From: Actinomycetospora chibensis
GTDB lineage: Bacteria > Actinomycetota > Actinomycetes > Mycobacteriales > Pseudonocardiaceae
NCBI RefSeq assembly: GCF_028737215.1
Contig: NZ_JAQZAM010000015.1
Location: forward strand, 1-64,000
Length of the DNA: 64,000 nt
Reading direction: 5' to 3'
Each line of letters opens with the position of its first letter. Position 1 is the first letter of the stretch. A program made the position numbers and the translations under genes. This document shows, piece after piece, positions 57,659 through 64,000 of this stretch. The notes beneath the pieces were generated by a model. It had not been told where the DNA came from, ran no database searches, and saw nothing but the letters and a program-made list of their open reading frames with translations.

Positions 57659-59160
57659 CGGCTCTCCGTTCGAGCCTGCCAGGTCGGGCCCTGCGATGGG
57701 CCGGCGAACAGGATGTGCTCGCACATCTCGCGGGCGGTGCGGACGTGGCGCTGCAGCACCCGCGACGGGCGGGCCTCGAGCGCGCGCCACGCCGGGATCT
57801 GGGCGGTGGCCGCGGCGACCACGGCCTCGCGGTCGGCGCCGGGGTCGAGCCCGAGGCGCCGGGCGTCGTCGCTGCCGGTGGCGAGGTCGCGCAGGCGGGC
57901 GAGGTGCTCGTCGGCGAGGCGCATCCGCCCGGCCTCGAGGTCGACGAGCGCGGCGGCCAGGTCCACCTGGCGCAGGGCGGGCTCGAGGCGCAGACGGTCG
58001 AGCTCGGACTGCAGGGTGAACAGGCTGCGGCGGTCGACCTCGTCGGTGGCGTCCCAGCCGAGGTGCTCGAGGGCCGCGATGCCCGCGCTGGCCCGCAGCC
58101 GGTCGGCGCCCGCGACGAACACGGTGTCGATGCGCTCGAGCACCGTCTCGATCCCCGAGCGCCGCGCGAACCCCTCGAGCAGCGCCGGCGTCGCGCGCCG
58201 GCCCTCGTCGAGCAGCTCGAGACCGACCCGGATGCCGTGCAGGCCGAGCAGCTCGAGGAGCCGCTCGCGGTCCCCGACGTCCACCGGGGCGTCGTCCCAG
58301 CCGCGGAAGCGCTGCACCGTGCGCAGCGCACGGGTGGTCCGCCCGCGGTCGCCGTCGGCGAGGGACCGCAGGAGCCGGGCGTCGGCCTCGCCGAAGTCCG
58401 GCCCGCGGGCGGTCTCGGCGAGCAGCCCGGCCACCGGGACGACGTCGGAGAGCACCGCGCGGAGCTCGCGGGCGTAGCGCTGCGCCACCCGGTGGGCGGT
58501 CGGCCAGGGGTCGTCCTCCCCGGACAGCGTGTCGATGCGGCTGAGGACGCCGATCATGTTCGCCGCGCCGAGGCGCAGGCCGCCGGTCCAGCCGCGCACC
58601 GCGTCGATCGCCTCGACGTCGCGCTCGCCGGGGTGGGGCATGAGGTAGACGACGGCGTCGGCGTCGCCGAGGGCCCCCAGCGAGTCCGGATCGAGTCGGC
58701 TCAGCGAGTCCGTGCCGGGGGTGTCGACGATCGTGTGGCGGCTCAGCGCCTCGTTGGGCGTCTCGACGGTGAGGTGGGCGATCCCGGCGACGTCGGCGCC
58801 CCGATCGGCGACCGTCGCGCCGACGCCGCCCCCGGGCGCGAGCGGCAGCAGCCGGTCGGTGCCGTCGCGGTGGTGCACGCGCAGGCGTGCCTGGTGCGAG
58901 TGCCGGAACCACGTGACGAGCCGCGTCGTCTCGGTGGCGCCGGTGGCCGCGAGCCGCTCCTGGAGCAGGGCGTTGACCAGCGTCGACTTCCCCGCGTTCA
59001 TCCGGCCACCGACGGCCACGCGGATGCTCGGCTCCCCGAGGCGCGCCACGAGCCCGTCGAGGCGGTCGCGCAGCTCGGGGGTGCGCAGCCGGTCGCGGGT
59101 GCGGGTGCAGACCGCGATGAGGCGGGAGGTGACCGGACCGACGGGCCCTGACTCGGTCAT
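57655..59160 (-). CDS. Dynamin-like GTPase (IniC-type partner)
   Basis: A 501-residue dynamin-family protein. The P-loop is GGRMNAGKST (51-60), switch I lies around TGATETTRLVTWF, G3 is DTPG (146-149) and G4 is variant SRID (207-210). Long helical stretches follow (EGRRATPALLEGFARRSGIE, LRDLATGSDDARRLGLDPGA). No obvious membrane hairpin is seen, unlike the partner at 54424. ATG 59160 is 10 bp after the sigma-factor stop; an in-frame upstream extension lacks family sequence. It is probably co-assembled with the other dynamin at the membrane. Confidence 0.85.
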   Translation of the reverse strand: MTESGPVGPVTSRLIAVCTRTRDRLRTPELRDRLDGLVARLGEPSIRVAVGGRMNAGKSTLVNALLQERLAATGATETTRLVTWFRHSHQARLRVHHRDGTDRLLPLAPGGGVGATVADRGADVAGIAHLTVETPNEALSRHTIVDTPGTDSLSRLDPDSLGALGDADAVVYLMPHPGERDVEAIDAVRGWTGGLRLGAANMIGVLSRIDTLSGEDDPWPTAHRVAQRYARELRAVLSDVVPVAGLLAETARGPDFGEADARLLRSLADGDRGRTTRALRTVQRFRGWDDAPVDVGDRERLLELLGLHGIRVGLELLDEGRRATPALLEGFARRSGIETVLERIDTVFVAGADRLRASAGIAALEHLGWDATDEVDRRSLFTLQSELDRLRLEPALRQVDLAAALVDLEAGRMRLADEHLARLRDLATGSDDARRLGLDPGADREAVVAAATAQIPAWRALEARPSRVLQRHVRTAREMCEHILFAGPSQGPTWQARTESR

Positions 59161-59170
59161 GGAGTACTCG

Positions 59171-59731
59171 TCATGCGGTCCGGGCGGCGGGACGGTCGGT
59201 GAGCAGCTCGACGAGGGCCTGGCGGCCACGGGAGAGCTGGGACTTCACGGTGTCGATCGGGATGTCGCGCAGCTCGGCGATCTCGGCGTAGGTGAGGTCG
59301 CACAGCTCGCGCAGCACCACGACGGCACGGTACTGCGGGGGCAGCTGGGCCAGGGCGCGGTCGACGTCCATCCGGGCGACGACGGCGCCGTCGGCGCCCC
59401 GGTGCGGCGTCGGTTCGGGCATCGAGTCGGCCTCGGTCGGCTCGGGGGTGCGCTTGCGCCGGCGGACCTCGTCGATCGCGGCGTTCGTGGCCACCCGGTA
59501 GAGCCAGGTGCCGACCGCCGAGCGACCGTCGAACTCGCCGAGGCGCTTCCAGGCCAGGAGCATCGTCTCCTGGAGCGCCTCCTGGGCGTCCTGTTCGTGG
59601 CCGGTGACGCGCCGGCAGACCGCGTAGAGCCGGGGGCGGTGACGGATCATGAGCTCGGCGAACGCGGCCTGGTCGCCGCCCGCGGCGAGCACCACCAGCT
59701 CGGTGTCCGCCCGCCCGTCCGACACGCTCAC
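59171..59731 (-). CDS. ECF-type RNA polymerase sigma factor
   Basis: A 186-residue sigma-70 family protein with only regions 2 and 4. Region 2: LYAVCRRVTGHEQDAQEALQ, TMLLAWKRLGEFDGRSAVGT, WLYRVATNAAIDEVRRRKR. Region 4: LPPQYRAVVVLRELCDLTYA, EIAELRDIPIDTVKSQLSRG. No anti-sigma gene is adjacent; downstream genes encode dynamins, a pseudokinase and Hsp70 instead. GTG 59731 is preceded by a palindrome and a candidate ECF promoter, so autoregulation is likely. It is the first gene of the operon. Confidence 0.9.
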   Translation of the reverse strand: MSVSDGRADTELVVLAAGGDQAAFAELMIRHRPRLYAVCRRVTGHEQDAQEALQETMLLAWKRLGEFDGRSAVGTWLYRVATNAAIDEVRRRKRTPEPTEADSMPEPTPHRGADGAVVARMDVDRALAQLPPQYRAVVVLRELCDLTYAEIAELRDIPIDTVKSQLSRGRQALVELLTDRPAARTA

Positions 59732-59746
59732 CGACCCCTCCCGCTC

Positions 59747-59765
59747 TGGTCACCATCGGTGACCA
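59747..59765. promoter_or_regulatory. Palindrome just upstream of the sigma gene
   Basis: TGGTCACC-ATC-GGTGACCA has perfect 8-bp arms and lies 15 bp before GTG 59731, inside the probable 5' leader. It could be an operator or a translational control hairpin. Confidence 0.45.
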
Positions 59766-59773
59766 CGTTCTCG

Positions 59774-59800
59774 GACTCTCGGCGCTCGACGTTACTTTCC
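59774..59800 (-). promoter_or_regulatory. Candidate autoregulated ECF promoter
   Basis: On the minus strand GGAAA (59800-59796), 18 nt, then AGTC (59777-59774), 42 nt before the sigma gene. The layout equals the site before the calcium-repeat gene at 56758-56784. Confidence 0.4.
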
Positions 59801-59957
59801 GTCGACGACGACGACCATCTCGATCACTCGAACAGTCTAATCCTGGTGTCGTTGCGTGACCAGACGGGTCGGGAACACCGGCGTGCCCCCGCGCGCTGAC
59901 AATGGGGACAGGGCCGTCTCGTGCCCGTTCCCCATCACCCGGAGGAGGAGCCCCGCC

Positions 59958-62900
59958 GTGCCCGCCGCGACCGACAGGCAGACCGACGTCGGCGGCGACC
60001 TCGCCGCGCGCGTCGCCGCCCTCGGCACCGCGGACGCCCACCGGCTGCGGCGCCGCCTCCAGGGCGCCGGCCGGATCGACGACGCGGAACGGCGCGAGAG
60101 CACGCTGGCCGCCATCGGCCGCGACGTGACCGCCGCCGAGGCGCGCCTCGAGCGCCGCCGGGCCTCGGTGCCCACCGTCTCCTACCCCGACGAGCTGCCG
60201 ATCAGCGGGCGCGTCGACGACATCCGTGCGGCCCTCGGGACCCACCAGGTGGTCGTCGTCGCCGGCGAGACCGGGTCCGGCAAGACCACGCAGCTGCCGA
60301 AGATGGCGCTCGAGCTGGGCCGGGGCGTGCTCGGCACGATCGGCCACACCCAGCCCCGGCGGATCGCGGCGCGCACGGTGGCCGAACGCGTCGCCGAGGA
60401 GCTCGGCACCACCGGCACCGACACCGTCGGCTACCAGGTCCGCTTCACCAGCCGCGCGAGCGAGGACACGCTGGTCAAGCTCATGACCGACGGCATCCTG
60501 CTCGCCGAGATCCAGCAGGACCGGATGCTGCGCCGGTACGACACGCTCATCATCGACGAGGCCCACGAGCGCAGCCTCAACATCGACTTCCTGCTCGGCT
60601 ACCTCGCCCAGCTACTCCCCCGCCGCCCCGACCTCAAGGTCATCATCACCTCGGCGACGATCGACCCGGAGCGGTTCTCACGACACTTCGGCGACGCGCC
60701 GATCATCGAGGTCTCCGGGCGCACCTACCCCGTCGAGGTCCGCTACCGGCCGCTGGTCGACCCGGATGATCCCTCGGCTGACCAGCGCGACCAGGTCGAC
60801 GGCATCGTCGACGCCGTCGACGAGCTCCGTCGCGAGGGTCCGGACGGCGACGTCCTCGTCTTCCTCTCCGGCGAGCGGGAGATCCGCGACGCGGCCGACG
60901 CCCTGCGCGAGCACGCCGCCCAGGCCCACATCGAGGACCTCGACGTCCTCCCCCTCTACGCGCGCCTGTCGTCCGCCGAGCAGCACCGGGTCTTCGAGCC
61001 GGCGTCGGGCGGCCGACGACGCGTCGTGCTCGCGACGAACGTCGCCGAGACGTCGCTGACCGTCCCGGGCATCCGCTACGTCGTCGATCCCGGCCTCGCG
61101 CGCATCTCGCGGTACTCGCGGCGGACCAAGGTGCAGCGGCTGCCGATCGAGCCGATCTCGCAGGCGTCGGCCACCCAGCGGGCCGGGCGGTGCGGGCGCG
61201 TCGCCGACGGCATCTGCATCCGGCTCTACGCCGAGGACGACTTCGACGCGCGGCCGGAGTTCACCGACCCGGAGATCCAGCGCACGAACCTCGCGTCGGT
61301 GATCCTGCAGATGGCCGGCGCAAAGCTCGGGCCGGTCGAGGAGTTCCCGTTCGTCGACCCGCCCGAGCGGCTCGCGGTGCGCGACGGTGTGCGGCTGCTG
61401 ACCGAGCTCGGCGCGTTGGTCGACGGAGACGCGACGCGGCTGTCGGAGACCGGGCGCCGGCTCGCGCGCCTGCCCGTCGACCCCCGCATCGGGCGCATGG
61501 TGCTCGAGGCCGACCGGCTCGGCTGCCTGCACGAGGTCACGGTCATCGCGGCCGGCCTCTCCGCGCAGGACCCCCGGGAGCGGCCGGCCGACAAGAGCGA
61601 CGAGGCCGACGCCGCGCACGCCCGGTTCACCGACCCGCGCTCGGACTTCCTGTCCTGGGTGCACCTGTGGGAGCACGTGCGCTCGGGGCGCCGCGAGCTC
61701 TCGTCGAACCAGTTCCGCAAGCGCTGCGGGGCCGAGTTCCTCAACTTCCTGCGCATCCGCGAGTGGCAGGACCTCGCGGCGCAGATCCGCCAGCTCGGCG
61801 ACGAGCTCGGGCTCACCCGCAACGAACCCGGCGCGGAGATCACCAAGGACCTCGCGGACCGCGTCCACCAGGCCCTGCTCACCGGCCTGCTCTCGCAGAT
61901 CGGGCTGGCGCAGGAGCCGCCGAAGGACCCGAAGACCGGGAAGCCGCGGCGTCGGGCGATCACCGAGTACGAGGGCTCGCGCGGCGCCCGCTTCATGCTC
62001 TGGCCGGGCTCCACGCTGGCGAAGCGCCCGCCCACGATGGTCATGGCCGCCGAACTGGTCGAGACCTCGCGGCTGTGGGCGCGCACGGTGGCGGGCGTGG
62101 ACCCGGCGTGGGTCGAGGCCGCGGCGGGCGACCTCGTCACCCGCACGTACACCGAGCCGCGCTGGTCGAAGCGACGCGGCAGCGCCGTGGCCACCGAGCG
62201 CGTCACGCTGTTCGGCGTCCCGCTGGCCATGGACCGCACCGTCGACTACGGGCGCATCGACCCCGAGGTGGCCCGCGAACTCCTCGTGCGCCATGCGCTG
62301 GTCGAGGGCGACTGGAACACCCGGCACGCGTTCGTCACGCGCAACCGCGAGCGCCTCGAGCAGGTCGCCGAGATGGAGCGCCGCGCCCGCCGCGAGCTGG
62401 TGGTCGACGACGACGAGATCTACGCCTTCTACGACGCGCGCGTGCCCGCCGACGTCGTCTCGGTGCGGCACTTCGACCGGTGGTGGCAGAAGGCCTCGCG
62501 TCGCGATCCGCATCTGCTCGACCTCGACCCGCGGGCTCTGCTGGCCGGCGAGGCCCCCAGCACCGAGCAGTACCCCGACACCTGGAACGCCGGCGGGCTG
62601 ACCCTGCCGCTGTCCTACGCGTTCGAGCCCGGCGCCGAGACCGACGGCGTCACGGTCACCGTGCCGCTCGCGGTGCTCGGGCAGGTCCGCGCCGAGGACC
62701 TCGCATGGCAGGTCCCCGGGCTGCGCGACGAGATGCTCACCTCGCTGGTCCGATCGCTGCCCAAGAACCTGCGGCGCTCGCTGGTGCCCGCGCCGGACAC
62801 CGCCCGCGCGCTCGCGGCCCGGCTCGCCCACGACCGACGGCCCGCCGCGGACGAGCCCCTGCTGCCGGCCCTGTCCGACGCGGTCCGCCGGCTGTCCGGT

Positions 62901-63962
62901 CTCAGCATCCCGACCGACGCGTGGAACGTCGCGGGCCTCCCGTCGCACCTGCGGCTGACGTTCCGGGTGGTCGGCGACGACGGCGCGACGGTGGACGAGG
63001 GCCCCGACCTGGGCGCCCTGCGCCGCCGGCACGCCGCCGGGACCCGCGCCGCCGTCGCCGCGGTGGCCGACGGGGTCGAGCGGCGCGGGGTCACGTCGTT
63101 CGGCGAGATCGGCACCCTGCCCCGCACCCGCGAGCAGCAGCGCCCCGGCGGCACGGTGACCGCGCACCTCGCCCTGGTCGACCGCGGGGACGCGGTGGAC
63201 GTGCGGGTGTTCGACTCGGCGCTGGAGGCGCGCGACGCGATGCGCGCCGGCACCCGGCGGCTGCTGCGCCTCGTGCTGTCCTCACCCGCGAAGTCGCTGG
63301 TGCGCTCGCTCGACAACACCGCGGTGCTGCGGCTGCGGGGCGCGATGGCCACCGGCGGCTACCGGGACGTCGCGGCGCTGGCCGAGGACTGCGTGGACGC
63401 GGCGATCGACGCCCTCGTCGCCACGGGTGGCGGGCCGGCGTGGGACCCCGACGCGTTCGAGGCCCTGCGCGCCCACGTCGCCGCCCGGCTCCCGGCCGCG
63501 GCCGCCGAGGTGCTCTCGCGCGCGGAGTCCGTGCTCGGTGAGGCCGGGCCGGTGGAGCTGGCGATCGACCAGCTGGGCGCCCGGTCGGTCGGGCACGCCC
63601 TCGACGACGTGCGCGAGCAGCTGCGGACCCTGGTGGGCGACCGTTTCGTGGCGCGCACGCCGGTGGCGCGCCTGCCCGACGTGGTGCGCTACCTGCGGGC
63701 CGCTCGCCGGCGCCTCGAGAAGCTCCCGACCGCCCCGCGACGGGACGCCGAGGCCACCGAGGAGATCCACCGCGCCGAGGCGGCCTATCGCGCGCAGCGG
63801 GCCCGGGCCGCCGCGGAGCCGCGCACCTTCGACCGCGACGCCTACGACGCGATCGGCTGGATGCTCCAGGAGCTGCGGGTGAGCCTGTTCGCCCAGGACG
63901 TCGGCACCGCAGGCCCCGTGTCCGAGCAGCGCATCACGAAGGCCCTCGCCAAGCTGACGTGA
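59958..63962 (+). CDS. hrpA: HrpA-type ATP-dependent RNA helicase
   Basis: A 1334-residue DEAH-box helicase. It has motif I GETGSGKTTQLPK, motif II DEAHERSLNIDFLLGYLAQL, motif III TSATID, motif V/VI NVAETSLTVPGI and QRAGRCGR, then HA2/OB domains and the long DUF3418 C-terminus typical of HrpA. It unwinds RNA and is implicated in mRNA processing and ribosome rescue in other bacteria. GTG 59958 has GGAGGAGGAG upstream. It is divergent from the sigma-factor operon. Its stop codon lies in a 39-nt palindrome. Confidence 0.92.
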   Translation: MPAATDRQTDVGGDLAARVAALGTADAHRLRRRLQGAGRIDDAERRESTLAAIGRDVTAAEARLERRRASVPTVSYPDELPISGRVDDIRAALGTHQVVVVAGETGSGKTTQLPKMALELGRGVLGTIGHTQPRRIAARTVAERVAEELGTTGTDTVGYQVRFTSRASEDTLVKLMTDGILLAEIQQDRMLRRYDTLIIDEAHERSLNIDFLLGYLAQLLPRRPDLKVIITSATIDPERFSRHFGDAPIIEVSGRTYPVEVRYRPLVDPDDPSADQRDQVDGIVDAVDELRREGPDGDVLVFLSGEREIRDAADALREHAAQAHIEDLDVLPLYARLSSAEQHRVFEPASGGRRRVVLATNVAETSLTVPGIRYVVDPGLARISRYSRRTKVQRLPIEPISQASATQRAGRCGRVADGICIRLYAEDDFDARPEFTDPEIQRTNLASVILQMAGAKLGPVEEFPFVDPPERLAVRDGVRLLTELGALVDGDATRLSETGRRLARLPVDPRIGRMVLEADRLGCLHEVTVIAAGLSAQDPRERPADKSDEADAAHARFTDPRSDFLSWVHLWEHVRSGRRELSSNQFRKRCGAEFLNFLRIREWQDLAAQIRQLGDELGLTRNEPGAEITKDLADRVHQALLTGLLSQIGLAQEPPKDPKTGKPRRRAITEYEGSRGARFMLWPGSTLAKRPPTMVMAAELVETSRLWARTVAGVDPAWVEAAAGDLVTRTYTEPRWSKRRGSAVATERVTLFGVPLAMDRTVDYGRIDPEVARELLVRHALVEGDWNTRHAFVTRNRERLEQVAEMERRARRELVVDDDEIYAFYDARVPADVVSVRHFDRWWQKASRRDPHLLDLDPRALLAGEAPSTEQYPDTWNAGGLTLPLSYAFEPGAETDGVTVTVPLAVLGQVRAEDLAWQVPGLRDEMLTSLVRSLPKNLRRSLVPAPDTARALAARLAHDRRPAADEPLLPALSDAVRRLSGLSIPTDAWNVAGLPSHLRLTFRVVGDDGATVDEGPDLGALRRRHAAGTRAAVAAVADGVERRGVTSFGEIGTLPRTREQQRPGGTVTAHLALVDRGDAVDVRVFDSALEARDAMRAGTRRLLRLVLSSPAKSLVRSLDNTAVLRLRGAMATGGYRDVAALAEDCVDAAIDALVATGGGPAWDPDAFEALRAHVAARLPAAAAEVLSRAESVLGEAGPVELAIDQLGARSVGHALDDVREQLRTLVGDRFVARTPVARLPDVVRYLRAARRRLEKLPTAPRRDAEATEEIHRAEAAYRAQRARAAAEPRTFDRDAYDAIGWMLQELRVSLFAQDVGTAGPVSEQRITKALAKLT

Positions 63963-63997
63963 GCACTTTCCGCCCCGACAGGGCGGAAAGTGCTCAC
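63959..63997 (+). terminator. Terminator palindrome at the hrpA end
   Basis: GTGAGCACTTTCCGCCC and its exact complement surround a 5-nt loop (CGACA), 39 nt in all. The hrpA TGA is inside the left arm. The GTGAG/CTCAC ends match the 40-nt family, though the inner arm differs. Confidence 0.7.
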
Positions 63998-64000
63998 ATG

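Overview
The window is chromosomal DNA of a high-GC actinomycete. The best guess is Pseudonocardiales (Pseudonocardia or Actinomycetospora type). The reasons are the very high GC with strong third-position bias, frequent GTG starts and four-base ATGA/GTGA gene overlaps, F420-type LLM oxidoreductases, a mycosin-type protease, a gamma-butyrolactone-receptor-like regulator and IniA-like dynamins. No search could be run, so the taxonomy is inference.

Layout. 57-5134 (-): a cNMP-binding histidine kinase coupled to a receiver/thioredoxin-reductase fusion, then two tandem paralogous membrane proteins. 5304-12656: a mixed housekeeping/accessory stretch with mycosin, nitrilase, a GIDE-type membrane protein, PhzF, an SDR, a secreted trypsin-like protease and small membrane proteins. 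12833-13290: an integrase remnant beside a tRNA-Phe/Asp/Glu cluster. 13365-25417: a ScbR-like regulator, a serine hydrolase, a dehalogenase-like hydrolase, a flavin monooxygenase, PAP2, transporters, CsbD, a VOC protein, an LLM oxidoreductase, and a MerR regulator divergent from two membrane genes.

Catabolic core. 25468-30930 has the gene order of a leucine/isovalerate operon: methylcrotonyl-CoA carboxylase beta and alpha, an acyl-CoA dehydrogenase, and a divergent TetR. 34048-36951 holds an acyl-CoA ligase and glutamate dehydrogenase. 38359-48864 is a TetR-controlled, translationally coupled cluster resembling acyclic-terpene (Atu) utilisation: dehydrogenase, TIGR03084 protein, carboxylase beta and alpha, AtuA, F420-dependent LLM enzyme, dehydrogenase. 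50209-51992 is metY with a CoA-binding protein.

Most unusual system. 52452-59731 (-) is a compact seven-gene operon: ECF sigma factor, dynamin-like GTPase, Ser/Thr kinase with a broken HRD motif (pseudokinase), a calcium-repeat protein, a second dynamin-like GTPase, an acidic repeat protein, and an Hsp70-family ATPase. Four of its junctions overlap by four bases. Two candidate ECF promoters with identical N18 spacing precede the sigma gene and the calcium-repeat gene. I infer a stress-induced membrane-remodelling system related to, but broader than, mycobacterial iniBAC. An HrpA-type helicase follows on the other strand.

Superimposed on the genes is a set of short palindromes. Four are exactly 40 nt and one is 39 nt, with GTGAG...CTCAC-type ends. 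They sit at gene ends, at gene starts, and in one case inside a reading frame. Other palindromes and short repeats lie in frame inside catabolic enzymes, for example the AtuA interdomain linker. A 56-nt element precedes two unrelated genes.
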